Assembly (NCBI GenBank): GCA_013399305.1
Contig: VXAI01000021.1
Span: 7,592,794 to 7,656,793 of the forward strand
Origin: Rostratula benghalensis
Lineage: Eukaryota > Chordata > Aves > Charadriiformes > Rostratulidae
Length of the DNA stretch: 64,000 nt
Direction of reading: 5' to 3'
The position numbers and the translations under genes were made by a program. Position 1 is the stretch's first letter, and every line of letters starts with the position of its first letter. This document shows, piece by piece, positions 24,118 to 36,499 of the stretch. A model generated the notes under the pieces. The model was not told the DNA's origin and did not search any database. It was given only the letters and a program-made list of their open reading frames with translations.

Positions 24118-24385
24118 TTAGAAATCATGGAAAAAATAGAAATCATAGAAACACAAGGTTGGAAAGGACCTACAAGATCATCTAGTCCAAGCGTCCTTCT
24201 GTCACCAATACTGCCCACTAAGCTACTGAATTGTGTCTCATAGCACCTCGTCCAGACACTTTTTGAACACCACCAGGGACAGTGACTCCACCACCCCCCT
24301 GGCCATTCCAGTGCCTGACCATTCTTTGAGATAAAAAGTATTTCCTGACACCTAATCTAAATCTCCCGTGGTGCATCCATGGAAA
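24118..24385 (-). mobile_element. CR1-type LINE 3' fragment
   Basis: The plus strand reads AATCATAGAAACACAAGGTT, then 'ggaaaggacctacaagatcatctagtcc', and continues to 'tttcctgacacctaatctaaatctccc'. This is the reverse complement of a CR1 3' region, so the element is antisense to MICAL2. It is diverged and 5'-truncated. Confidence 0.85.
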
Positions 24386-25657
24386 ATACCCAGGCTGGTT
24401 TATTGGACATGTTATGGTCGGCTATTTAGCAACGTGATGCAAGGACTAAGAGTGCTGCATTCCCCTGCCTGACCATGGCACCTCTTTTTGCTCTGTCCCA
24501 GGTCCAGTTGCCTCCAACGTATGACAGCAGTGTGGTGGGGTAGGCAACTACCCTGTGCTGAGGCAGGAGCATGGGCTGGCTGTTGGTTTTATGCTTTTGA
24601 AGGGGTCAGCCTGTCACCTACATTGTTGCCTCACTTCCTACAAGTGATCACTATTTTGTGGCAACAGAGAGTGGGTGGGCAGAGTGGATGTTGTGGGAAG
24701 TGTGTTAGTGGTGCCATTGCTTCTGCTGTAATTCTGCAACAAGAGGTTGTGTGTTGGTTTTGCTTTGTAAGAAAATGAATGGAAAATGTGAAGTGATGAG
24801 TGTGTTAAAAAGGACAGAAGGAAAAGAAATGTCTATGTGCTCTGACTTGCCACTTGGAAACACCCAGGTGTTCTTCATTGCCAAAGATTTTTGTACAGAT
24901 GGCTTTTTAGAAGCAGTAAAGGCCCTCACCTGGTAAAAGAGAGAGCTTTCCTCCTCGGTAAGGTAGAGTCAAGCTGTGAGCTCTTTGGGAGAGACCATCT
25001 CATTTTTTTGTGCCTACCAGAGGTGTCCTGGCCCAAAGTGTTACAAAACCACCTAGTAATCACAGATTTGTCCTGTCCTGTCCCATGGCCTTTCCAGTTA
25101 TTCAGACCATATGCAGATTGACCAGTTGACAGGCCAGTTGACAAATGAATGGAAATTTATGGAGGATTCAATTGTGCATCTGATGCCTGCTGGAAGCAGG
25201 GACTCGGTTGATACTTGGCAGGATGTACATCCTGAAGTCCGATTGTGTCAATGGTGTACCCATTTATACATATAGTTAGCTACCAGAGTCCAGTATCAGC
25301 AGAGAAACTATGTTATCAAAGGCAGAACTAAGAGAAAGAAAAAGCACCCATTTAAAAAAAAAAAAAAAAGAAAGACTATATGATTATTTGAAAGAAAAAC
25401 CTTAACTTCCAAAGCAAATTTGTTTTTAAATCTAATGCACGTTTAATTGTAATAAACTACAAACGTTCAACCAAATGTGGACAAGAACATTATAGCTGTT
25501 ATATCCAGACCTAACTGATGTCAGTTATATACAGCAAGAAACCCTACATTTGGACTCACCTAGGCTTACAAATGAGGCCTACTCAAAGTGAACTTAAGTC
25601 ATAAGATCATTGGGAGGAAAGCTGTTAATGCACATTTAGCTCTCTTATTTTACACAG

Positions 25658-25757
25658 ATTCAGGCACAAAGGATGAAACTCAGATGCTACATGAATGGTT
25701 TGAGCTCGTCCTGGAGAAGAATAAATTAATGCGGTATGAGTCTGAGCTGCTGATTAT
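25658..25757 (+). CDS. MICAL2: MICAL2 bMERB domain exon 3
   Basis: The exon lies between TTTTACACAG and TTAT|GTAAGT, enters in phase 1 and leaves in phase 2. It reads [20 protein letters not shown] and then [13 protein letters not shown]. The W-F-L-V...KN.L.RYESEL pattern is a bMERB hallmark (the central helix). Confidence 0.92.
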
Positions 25758-26998
25758 GTAAGTAAGGAGAAGTGTTAGTACTAAAGATGGGGAGGGGGAA
25801 AGTGCACTCACGTTTCACCTGAACACCTTGCTGCGTGCTGCTGTTTGAGACTGTCATGGAATATACGAACCCAGAGTAGCTACAATCTGCTTTGAGGGCA
25901 GATTTTCATTTGAGCCCTCCTTATCCTTCCCTCTCATTCTGGTTCAATTATTTCAATCATATAGGATACTCTAAACCTGTATAGCATACGGATGCTCTGC
26001 CTTTATATAATGTGGGTCTAATGAACAGCGGGACACTTCCTCCTGTGGAAGAAAAATAGTCTGATGAGTTTATCTTAGTTTTTATTGGGCATAGGAGAAA
26101 AGATCTAGGAATTCACTACATTGATGAAGCAAGCAGATACACAAAGTAAATAAAAACTGTCTTAGATACCACTGATTGTAGTTGATGGAAGCAATGTTGG
26201 CTGCAGCTCACTCACTTCACCTTACCTCCTTGGAAAAGCACTCAGCAGATAGGTGGACGTAACTCTCAGCTATTTTCTCCACTATTTCTGGGCAATGTGG
26301 GAAGGTGATGAGAGCTGCAGCAGTCATTACTCACCCCTGGATTTCACACAAGTCCAAGGCTGCTCGTTGCCATTTATCACTTCCATACCACTCAGCCAGC
26401 CCCCTGTTCTGTGTGCAGACCTGCAGCCCAGCCACTAGCTCCAGCTGCACCCCAGTTTCTCCCCAGCTGTGCTGATGCTGCCAGGGGCCAAACCTTTTCT
26501 TTCCCCTTCAGTTGTCATTTGGGTGTTGTGGTAGCGATCCTTTCTGCTGACGCTGTCTGCAAAACAGTTTAAAAAGCAAAGGCAGGCTGCTTTTATTGCT
26601 GTAGGACACAAAATATTGTTGTCTGGATGTGTCCACGTGTGTTAATCCCCTTGCCTCAGGATCCATTCCTGTGGAGAGGGCCTGGCAGGACACTTTGCAT
26701 GTGGAAGCATTCAGTCCTACCCGGAATCACATTGTGGGTGCCACCAGCAAAGCACAGCTGGTTAAAGCCTTAAGGCTTGGAATGTATGAAGGGGCTTAAT
26801 CTGATATATAATGGGTGGTAGTGGTACTTCAGGGATTGTTGCGGCAATGTAGGCACAAGCAAAGCTTTAAGCCTTGACTACCAATGAGGGGAAAATAGGG
26901 GATAAACAGAACACAGAAGCTCTTGGTTGTAGGAATATTAATGTATATATCTTTATTTTAAAAAGTTTATTCTTTATCGTACTTTTTATTGTACCTAG
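25758..26998 (+). other. MICAL2: Intron
   Basis: 1.2 kb with no repeat or exon recognised. It ends in TTTATTGTACCTAG. Confidence 0.55.
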
Positions 26999-27072
26999 AG
27001 CCCAAGAGCTGGAATTGGAGGACCACCAAAGCAGGCTGGAATAAAAGCTGAGAGAGAAAATGGCCATTGATG
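26999..27072 (+). CDS. MICAL2: MICAL2 bMERB domain exon 4, with an in-frame stop
   Basis: The exon enters in phase 2 and leaves in phase 1 at GATG|GTAAGC. It reads I, then AQELELEDHQSRLE, then a TAA codon at 27042-27044, then KLREKMAID. The residues on both sides are well conserved bMERB sequence, and phase is kept on both sides. Relatives usually have Gln there as I recall, so CAA to TAA by one transition explains the change. If real, the protein loses 62 residues including the last bMERB helix. The stop lies 28 bases before the last exon junction, so nonsense-mediated decay is not expected. A base-call error or a polymorphism is equally possible. Confidence 0.88.
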
Positions 27073-27984
27073 GTAAGCGAAGGGGAGACTGTCCTTTAGC
27101 ATACAGTGACAGACTGTGCCCATACAAGTGCTTGCTGGCTTCAAAAGGAAGGCTCTTCCTCCTCTGCTCTTTTGCCAGTGAAGCTCAGCCAGCAAAATGC
27201 AGCTTGTGACAACTTCTCATCTGATGTCTAGTGAAGACAGCTAAGCTAAGCTGCCCAGTTTTACACTGGACTGGATCAGAAGCACTCACACCTGTAATTC
27301 CACTAATTGTGCTGTGCAGACAGCAATACCCAGCTGACATATGATGATGGGCAGCAACAGAAAGTAATTTCTTCAAACCCAAGCACAAAAGATGTTATCT
27401 GCTTTTATGGTAGCTGTAGCAATATTGGTTGCTGCAGTATTTTGGAACTGCTTTTAGGTACTTGGAATTACAGTTTGGGCTTGTCCTTTCATTTGCTAAT
27501 AGAAAAGAGACCATAAGAAGGAGGAATGGAGGGACAAGGGAGTTACATGGTGCTGAATACTCCAAAATATCCTGTTGTGTTCTAAGCATGTAGATTGTGA
27601 GCAATGACAGTTTTCAATGGCTTTTTTCTGAAAAACATTTTCCCTTTTCTTACTACATTTCATGGTTGGGCTTTTTACCTTGTAGAAACTAAATTTAAAC
27701 TCCAGCTGAAATGTTCATTATAAACAAGTAGTGCTTTTCCTACCCCTTCCAATCTAAGTTTTGCTAAAAGATCTATTTAGATTTTAGGAGCCTTAGTGGT
27801 CAACCCTAGGTGGCCTAAATACAGGAGAAATATTCCCTGAAGTGTAACATGAAAAATATTAACTGCTATTGACTTCATTTGTCATTGACTATAATATTAC
27901 AGGAACATGTACACCAACAGTTATAACGCAAGGTGTAATAACAGTGTGATCTGGATTTTAACTTCTTGTTTTGTGATCTTTTAG
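27073..27984 (+). other. MICAL2: Last intron
   Basis: 0.9 kb without repeats or exons that I can identify. It ends in TTGTGATCTTTTAG. Confidence 0.55.
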
Positions 27985-28142
27985 ACAGCCTTAAAGATGA
28001 GATGGATCTGAATGAGGAAGATAAAAATTTTACCGAGATGATGAAAGTGGTTGAAGAAAGAGACAAACTTGTGTCTACCTTAGAGGAGCAGAGAGTGAAA
28101 GAAAAAGCAGAAGACCAGCACTTTGAAAACTTTGTTATCTAG
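27985..28142 (+). CDS. MICAL2: MICAL2 last coding exon, end of the bMERB domain
   Basis: The exon enters in phase 1 and ends at TAG (28140-28142). It reads DSLKDEMDLNEEDKNFTEMM, then KVVEERDKLVSTLEEQRVKE, then KAEDQHFENFVI. The E.K...MM.VVE.RD.LV..LEE.R..EK.ED pattern is the classic C-terminal bMERB helix. Intact and conserved coding here, downstream of the stop at 27042, argues that the stop is very recent or an error. Confidence 0.93.
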
Positions 28143-29680
28143 AGGTTATCAACTGAGCAGGATTTAAACAGCCACGTGCAAATAAAGAAGATTTCATCAA
28201 TATTTGCAATCATGGAGATACAGTCTTCTGAAAAACAACAGAATTGAAATTTAGTATCAGTTTATTGGGGAAGTGTCTCCTCTTATTACCAAAAGCTCTT
28301 AAGCAGATCTTTAGCTCACACTGGAGCGAGTCATTTCACTATCAGCATAAAGGGTCACCAAATACAGAATAGGACTGAATTTACCTGTCTGATGGGCATC
28401 GGGGTCTGTGAAAGTGAAATCAGAGCCCTGTTGTTTTCTTTCTGTTTTAATGCTGAGAAAAGAGTTCCTGAGAAACATGATGACATCATTTAGTATTTTT
28501 GAGAGGGTATTGCTTCCATCTGTTTGTCTGAATCTGTATGTGGTTTTGTTAATATTTTGGCACAGCCAACCCATGTTGAACTATTTAAAGGTCAGAAAGT
28601 AAGCATCTCATCTAAAAATAAGGTTACATTTTATTTCTGGTGGAGGAAGGGTCGTTTGACTAATAACTACTTATTAGCACTCATTAAAACTACTGTAAAT
28701 GAAATGTAAGAAATTAATTCTCCAGGTATTTATAAATTTTAATGCACTGTGTATTTCTGAACAAGAAGTTAAATCAATATTAAATCCCTACATTTTGTAA
28801 AATGGTAAGGGATTATCAAAAGGGTGACTACCCTTAAGACTGTTGCATAGTCAAAAAAGCTTTTGTATGTCACAGATTAAGATCTTCTCTAAAATATGCT
28901 AGATGATAATTTAAAAATAGTAATCCAGACAATTGCTTGATCCAAATACATCATGAAGAATACCGTAGAATGTGATGAGTGAGAATGAAAGATCTCACTG
29001 AGAATAATTCCTCAGAAGCATTGCAAAAAATGTTGCATTTGTAATGTCAGTATTTGATAGAATAATGCTGTGGCTATATTTAAACTCCCTTTATCTTGCT
29101 GCTCAAGAATGTATATGCATACTTTTTTTGCTTAAAGGAACCATCTATCTTTTTTGTACTGTGTTTGTAGATATTGGCAAAGCAGATTGCAGAAATCCGT
29201 AGTATTCAATGTAATTTAAGTACTTTCTTAAATCTGGGAGAGTTCAGCTATTTAAGATTGGTAATATTCCCAGCTGTATGTATGATGCACTACATTTTCA
29301 AACGGGGAAAAAAAAACAAAAACAAGGAGAAACTGAAAGACTTTTTTTTTGAACATCATTTTACCTCATGCTCTGAGAAGATTTGATGTTCTCATTATTT
29401 CATGAATGGTGCTAATTCGCAGCAGTTGCCTATGGTACAGCCAAAGCTAGAAGCATTCCTGTTACAAAAGCTTTAAACTAAAAACCCTCTTGGTAAGCAC
29501 TTGTAGTGTAACGGACGCACTGGATCCTGTCACAGTAATTCATGAATGATTTTAAGTTTTGCTCTATTGTGAGAAAATTAAAATACACTTTCTAAAGATA
29601 AAAAATAATATATATTTTTGCTATTGACCACAGAAAAAAAATATACCTCTATTGGGCAAGGAGTATACTATGGTTCTGCA

Positions 29681-29708
29681 ATATTTATGTATTTATATTT
29701 ATTTATTA
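29681..29708 (+). promoter_or_regulatory. AU-rich element in the presumed 3' UTR
   Basis: Four ATTTA pentamers within about 28 bases, two of them overlapping as ATTTATTTA. Such clusters often control mRNA stability. It lies about 170 bases before an AATAAA signal. Confidence 0.5.
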
Positions 29709-29877
29709 GAGTGTTTAAAGTGGATAAGAGTGTCTGGTTATATTTTACTGTTTGTAGGTTTGGATGTTGTCTCTAATTTTGACTGATAAACATGTATTTC
29801 TAACAGCTATGCATAGGTAAAGCTGTGCATAGTACAGTAGATAACTCATATTTTGTTACTAATTATTTACAAAATCA

Positions 29878-29883
29878 ATAAAA
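29878..29883 (+). terminator. Poly(A) signal AATAAA (proximal candidate)
   Basis: Canonical hexamer 1.7 kb after the stop codon, shortly after the AU-rich element. Confidence 0.5.
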
Positions 29884-31271
29884 CTAAGATTTTTAAACAA
29901 TGTTCTCAATTACCAAAGCTTCAGGGTATACCCTTAAATCATAACACATAGGGCTGTAACAATATAGTTTTTCTTTCATTGCAGTGGAAAGACATAACAG
30001 AATCCTTCAACGTGTTCCAAAATTATCATCAGACTTTTTTTTCCCCCTATCATTCATAGCCTAAGCATACCTGTTACATTTTTATTCAGGTGGATTGCAG
30101 TCATTGTTTTTGGGGGGTTTTGTTCTTTTTTTTTTTTTTTTTTTAACTAACTCTGTTACTTAAGATTGACACAAAGTAGGAGCAGGCAAGGCAGCAATAA
30201 ATATTTTCATTTTTTCTGTTGAGATCTGCTGGTACTCCCAGTTTTTGGAGAAAATTTCTGGATTTTATCACTGTTCCCATAGGCCTCATGTAATCCTGTA
30301 AAACAAGACTGCCTAGAACAGCTATCACAGGTTTCTGTAGAAACCAGAGAGTCATAATGTTTTCAAGTTAGTTTTTAAAAGTTTTAAAGCAGACTTCTTA
30401 GTACTTTGCACAGAGGGGGATAACTTAGCAGAAACCTCCAGTTACATCAGTCAAGGATTGTTTTTTTTCACCCCACTTTTATAATCTAAAAAGTCTAAGT
30501 GTTGCTGCCGTGAAAAGAGGAAGAGCAGCCTCAGAGCTGCTCATCCTCATGATGCCCCCAGACCCGAGGAGGAGGTTGCTCTCCTCTGCCAAAGTTCAGC
30601 CTGTTTGCCCAGATGAGATGCACACACTGCAATTGGTGAGGTTCAGGTTGCTCTGAATTGTATATAAGCCCTGAGATTTCAGTTTACAGAAGATATCTGT
30701 TTGCTATAAAACCAAATGTGAAAGGATGCTTTCCTTTTATCTCCAAAGACTTGCGTTCTTGAGGGTATTAATGAACAGAAGCTGAGAATCACCAGCATTT
30801 TATGGACCTCAAAAATATGCTTTGCTAAAAAGATATTTTTCTGGATACTATGTGGTCACAACACACGCTTCACCCAAAACTGTGTTCACTCTTGGGTGGA
30901 AAACCCTGTCAGGCTACTCTTACCCTCCCTGATATTAAGTACCTCACAAGATTAGATCAAAAAATGAACTGTGGAAGTGATTTAGAAAATTAGAAACTCT
31001 TAAGTCATTTAAAGCAGGTCTTCATACATCATGAGAGTAGAGGAAGAGGAGGAAAAACAGAAAACTATGTGCACTGTTCACAGGTCAATTTAATATGGTT
31101 GACTTGCATTAGAAATGTATTTAAACATCGGTTTGCTTACGAGTCTTCTTGCTGCTTGGTCTTTTCTGTGAGTTGACACACTAACTCATAATAGATTCAT
31201 TCATTTTTAAGTCCTTGGCACTGTCATTGTTGCGTATAATGTGATGTGCTGGAATGTATTGACTATGTCTA

Positions 31272-31313
31272 AATAAACTAGATGTGAGCAATTTTCTATT
31301 TGAAAGAAATAAA
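31272..31313 (+). terminator. Paired poly(A) signals (distal candidate)
   Basis: AATAAA at 31272-31277 and again at 31308-31313. It is the best-looking distal 3' end for MICAL2. Confidence 0.5.
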
Positions 31314-31330
31314 ATTACATCTCACTCTCT

Positions 31331-34300
31331 GAAGTCCTTGAATCATTTCCATAGTAATTTCTCTCCTCCGGTATCTACAGTGTAATAATGTGGATCTAGG
31401 AAATACCTATAGGTAAGAAATTTTATCAGTAAGTAAATCACACCACCTTGCAGCTCACAGATTCATTTTACAGTGAAATAAGATTTTACTTATTTGACAT
31501 TTGACTACCTTTAACACAGGAGGTTGCAAACTCTGGGAGATCAACATCTTTCTCACACTCTTATGTAACAATTCACCCCCTAATTTCCTTAGGCATGACA
31601 TACAAAGTGTAAGAGCTCCTTGAAGACTTGAAGGAAAACTGTCACTGCATGGATTGCTAAGAATTGGTGATCAAAACTTTAACTGCCACTTTTCAAATAC
31701 CACTAACTTGACTTCTATTAGGTCAACTTGTTTTGGCACTTTCTACCAGACCCTTAAAAAGCAAGACAATGTGCTGCTCGAGATGAGAGAAGTGAGTAAG
31801 TGAGATTTGGTCTTATATTTTAATCTCTGCTTTTTAGCCCAATGCATATCCGATTCCAACTAAGAATTTAATTTTAAGTTAGTAGTTGTCACGGACGGAG
31901 TGAACAGGGAGAGCACACTGCCACAGAGGTCTATTTCTGGACAGATATACTGTGGGATTTTTTCTTTCTTAAGCAAGTGACAGTATGTGGCTTAGAAGGT
32001 TGGAGATTCTGTATGTCTTTTAAGACTTTGCTACTGTTAAGATCTAAAACTGTCCCTGTCGGGTTTTGCGTGGGCCAGATAGTTTTTGCATAGTATAGCA
32101 TGATGGTTTTGCCATGTTAGCATGCAAATACTATCCCTGCAGTTTTTGTGCCAGCCACATCTCATGAACCTAGATCCTGGCAAATACTTCATGATGAGTA
32201 AGGTATTTGCTGGTTCTTACCTAAATCGCTTTGTCTAATATTTATGAACAAATTGTGGTTTCTCCTGTTGGTTCTAATGAACTATGAAAAGAGTGTGCTG
32301 TGTGTCAGCAATGCGCTTGCTAGAAAATCCATGTAACACAGATGTACAAAATTACAGGCCTAGGTGAAGGGGCACAAATGAGGCTTATTAAGGAAAAATC
32401 ATAATATTACATTTTTCTTAAAACTGTCTCAACAAGGCCAGATGTAAATGCACATAAACTGGGCTTAGTATTTATAAATAAATGATTAATGGAACAACTT
32501 GTTATCAGAAGCAAAAATTTTCAGGATGATGCCCTCATCATCCTGAAAATTTTAAAACTCACTTTCTTTCCTTTGAAACTTTCCAAATGATTACTCCTTT
32601 TGGCTGTATGCAACCTGTTATCTTTTGCCTTTTATGTACATTGTTCCTCATTGTACCTTGGTCTATCTTTTTTTGCTCTTTAACATACAACAATAAATAC
32701 ACTGTAGCTTTTAAGGATTTGGTTGGAAATACTCTGATACTTTTATGAAATTATGTTAATTTATTATTTGTATATTATGTAAAGAGAAGATTCTTATCAC
32801 AAAGAAGTTACAAGCTGAGTAGAAAGCATAGTTCTACTTTAAATTTAAGCACATTCTTATGTTCAATCTTAAACTCATCTTGTGAGCTGGAAATGAGTTT
32901 ATCCTCAAGTGTGAGTTTTAGATGATGGTGGCAATGAAAATTGGGAGCCCCTCTACCCCTGATACTGATGCTGTCTGCTGTTAATAATGTAGCTGCGCTG
33001 AGATGATCAGTCAACCCTGGGCCTGTCTTAGAGAGCCTGAAATCATAAGGAGCAAAGACCTTTGGGGTGTATAAACTTTCTTATATGGGTATGGGATAAG
33101 AGAAGGGGATGTACTGACACCAGGCCAGGTATGGCTGTGCTTTAGCCTGCTCCCTGCACTGCAGTTTCCAACAGCATGCAGAGGTGGCCACTGCCCGCAA
33201 CACATAAAGAGGAGTGGGGCTTCCTGGTGAAATCAAAAAACACTTTCCTGCAGGGCAAGGCTGGAGGCAGCTCATACTTCTGAGGCTTCTGACTGCCAGT
33301 GTCAGCCACCACCCTACCGCACCTGAAGGAGCAGTCCTTGGCAGGTCTTGCTCTTGGGCACCTGCAGGAGCCAGGTCCTGCCAGAGCTCTTATCTCCAGG
33401 TATTTTGGGTCACTCTCAGGGAAATCCCAGTCAAGAAATACATGTTAAACATCCGCAAAGTAACCTGTGTGGAAATGCCTTTTTTTCTAAGCAGGCCCTT
33501 TTAATGTGCTGTTAACTATTACCCAGGGTGGGGTGGGTATGTTCAACAGTTAACCGCAAGGAATTGGCAGGTCAGTAGAAGGCTGACCGCAAATACATAG
33601 AAAAATAAAAAGGCTAGACTTTGATCTAGTCCTGGTCTTCCCGAAGGAAGTGAAAGGTGTTACTGCAGGCAATCACAGCATTAGCAGCAGGTTCATAAAA
33701 TATTTTGGAAAATTCCACTTCCATTCTTTAAATGATCAAATGATAAAAAGGCTAGGCCAGAGGCACACCTAGGAGAAAAAAGTTAGGAGAAACTCCTAAG
33801 ACAAATAAATATTTATTGCACAGCCTTAACCAGCTTGGCTGCAGCAGTGCTTTTTCTTACTGGCCTAGCCCATGGTCAGTTTATTACATACTCTGCCTCC
33901 TCCACCTCATTTGGGAAGTATGACTAGGATCATTTGGAGTAATGTATTAAAAGAGATAAAAAACAGGTGTGCTTGGAAACATATACAGGTAAATAAGAAG
34001 TATTTGGATTTAGCCTTCTTTTATTCCATGGCAAAAGTATATATATGATCAGGATGCAATTAATTTGAGCTACTGGTTGGCTCATCTGTAAGAACATAGC
34101 ACTGACGGTGAGCACAGTGAGAGCTCTTGTGGTCTGCTCCAGGTTTCTATATGTGAAATGCAGCGGGGCCAGCCTGGATGGCTGCCTGCTGACTACTGTG
34201 TCCTGTGGGTGGGATTGTGGAGTGTGATCAGAAAAGTACTCGGTTTTCAAACAGAGCAAAAAGCTAGCCAAACAAAAAATCCCCATTGAATTTATATGAG

Positions 34301-36200
34301 CCTTTTATTTGTGGTTAAAATGCTGTTTAAATAAGAGCTAGGCATTTAAAGTCAACATTCCTATAGCTGCCATAACTTAGATGTTGTGCATATCTATATG
34401 GGTTTTTGTGCTGAGTGCAATATTAATTTAAGGCCATTATGTCCATATATACAACCAGATCAAAAGAAAAGGAAAAAAAAAAAAAAAAAAAGTAGCATAT
34501 GGTGTTCTAAATTTAAGGTACAGGAAAAATTGTAACTATCCTCAAAGAGAAACATCATTAAGTGGAAAAATACTGCAATAATATATATCCTTATATCCAA
34601 GGAACTGCAAATAAATTCTGAAAGAAACCCATAAAAATACCCCAGTAAAGTTAAGTCTGTCTGTGACTTCAGCATTATTACTCAAAGCACACAGTATTTG
34701 TTTCTAGATCTGATAAAATTGATTTTAGACATATTAAGTCTAATTTAAAATTTATTTTCTTCTTGTGATGTGAAACACCCACATCTCATAAAGCTATTAA
34801 ATAGGTAATTGCATTTGTCATTAATTTACATATACTTTGTGTAGTGAAACAGGAAAGAACAATGCTGGGGCTTTTCAGATATTTTGTGTGAGACTTGGCA
34901 AATGTATGTTGAATTCTGACTTTTCTGTACTGCACAACCCAGCACCCATTACTGTTTGTAAGGTATCTGGCTTGTTCTTTCTGTCTTTAACACATATGTA
35001 ATGGTACAAAGGCAAGCAAACTTGTGTTTGTCAAAATGCTGTCTCTTCTGTTGTGCACACAAAATCCTATGTTGACATCTCTGTATAGTTATTTGGGTCC
35101 AAATGGAAATCTAGTTGGGTCACTCTTCTGCTTGTAAATGTCACAGATTCGCAGACAAAAAGGCCCTGATGAGTTTATTTTTCCTTTTGAAATAGCAATT
35201 TGTTATGTTCTTAAAAATTACTCAAAACTGCTCATCTCCTTAATCCATATACTGTGTGAGTAGCACCTCTGTAAAAAGAGAATAATGTGTGAAATTTGGA
35301 CTGTTTTGTAGACAACAGCCCTAAGACACAATTGGTGCTACGAGCCAGAGAACAAATGTAAGAAAAGGAGAGATTGTGCTAATGGCTTGGGCTTCTTCCC
35401 GCTTTTAACTGATGGCAGTATGGATGAATAAAATTTTTCTCCAGGGCATATACTAACTGCATGCAACAAATATGCATTGATGTCTATCCCTCATCATCTA
35501 ACCAATGTTACCACCTTGTAAAAACACAACAATTATTAGCCGATTTAGAAATATCCTCATGGCAATTTCATTTCAGTTATTATGCTTACTGGATAACTAG
35601 ATATTTGCATGAAGTGTGTGTGGCTTTTTGCCTGAATTGTTAATCGAGTGATTAAGTGGTAAGTGAAAGTAGTGCATCCAGATGACATTAATGCTGTTCT
35701 AGTCCTGGGCGCCTCCTGAACCAGTCATGGCAAATTATATGGTTTAAAGATACCTCCCTCTTAAGCTACTCATCTGCAAATCAAAGCAGAGTTGGTATAG
35801 ACAATCTATCATGCTAAGTCACCTTTCTTTCCCACCGGCTTTTATACTGGCCTGATGACAACAGTTGGTTTCTTTTGTAAAGTGGATATGAGATTCCTGC
35901 TGCTCTGTGACCACACATGTAGCCAAAATCCACAGGCTTGCAAAATGTGCTCAAGACTGAAATGTCAAGTGAAGCCTGAACTTCAACTTACATAAGGCTA
36001 TTTAGTGACACTTTATTACTTCATTAGTTCTTTTCTATCAGCGTTGATCACAGCGTGTAGAAACATCTGCCTGTGGCTGCAACACCCCACTCTTCCAGAG
36101 CCTTCACTTATGAGTAGTTACGGATGAATTGAGCTGTTTAAGCCTTACTTGTGTTTAACTTTTGGAAGCAATGTTAACTACCACTTTCACACATGTGGTC
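31331..36200. other. Intergenic region
   Basis: AT-rich, with no coding exon or recognisable transposon. The main feature is the hairpin at 32514-32553. A poly(A) tract lies at about 34472-34490. Confidence 0.5.
32514..32553. repeat. Perfect inverted repeat, 18-bp arms, 4-base loop
   Basis: The left arm AAAATTTTCAGGATGATG is matched perfectly by its reverse complement after the loop CCCT. It would form a very stable hairpin in single-stranded DNA or RNA. No function is known. Confidence 0.95.
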
Positions 36201-36499
36201 ACCTAGACTGGTGTGTTTGACCAACCAGCCTCTGTTAATGGCTGGCTTCTCTGTGAGGCAATGGACAGTGTATGGACCATGTGGTGAGGTGATGACCTGG
36301 GCCTTGCTGTACAGCCAGAGACCCAAAAAGCTGTAGGTCCCCCAGCTGGGAGGGGAACATGGCCTTCATGTGACCCTGGTGGCCCAGTGTAGCTTCTTCT
36401 GCCAGGCTTTCTCCTGCCCAGGGCACTGTGAACCACCCTTTTCCTCATTCTGAGGAACCAGACCCTGTGGGCAGGTGAAATGAGGACCCTCGACCCATG

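Larger units (their letters stand above)
19937..25657 (+). other. MICAL2: 5.7 kb intron with a small assembly gap
   Basis: AT-rich, with a 10-base run of N at 20195-20204 and a CR1 fragment at about 24118-24385. Poly(A) tracts lie near 22029-22052 and 25352-25369. No coding exon was recognised. The stretch at about 21880-22025 looks non-repetitive and could be conserved, but cannot be judged without alignment. Confidence 0.55.
357..31330 (+). other. MICAL2: 3' part of the MICAL2 gene (long form, MICALCL region)
   Basis: Ten exons with GT-AG borders on the plus strand form the C-terminal half of a MICAL-family protein. The upstream monooxygenase, CH and LIM domains lie outside the window. Family knowledge: MICALs are flavin monooxygenases that oxidise actin and are recruited by Rab GTPases through the C-terminal bMERB domain. 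The large exon through the last codon would give about 680 residues if the in-frame stop at 27042 is ignored, close to the roughly 700 residues I recall for human MICALCL. MICAL2 is preferred over MICAL3 or the MICALL genes because of the MICALCL-like large exon before the bMERB domain and the downstream CpG island where PARVA is expected. The exact paralogue is inferred, not proven by alignment. The 3' boundary is estimated from poly(A) signals. Confidence 0.78.
28143..31330 (+). other. MICAL2: MICAL2 3' untranslated region (extent estimated)
   Basis: AT-rich sequence after the stop, with AATAAA signals at 28181, 29878, 31272 and 31308. The last two form a close pair typical of a main 3' end. 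An AU-rich element lies at 29681-29708. Where the main transcript ends cannot be decided from sequence alone. Confidence 0.5.
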
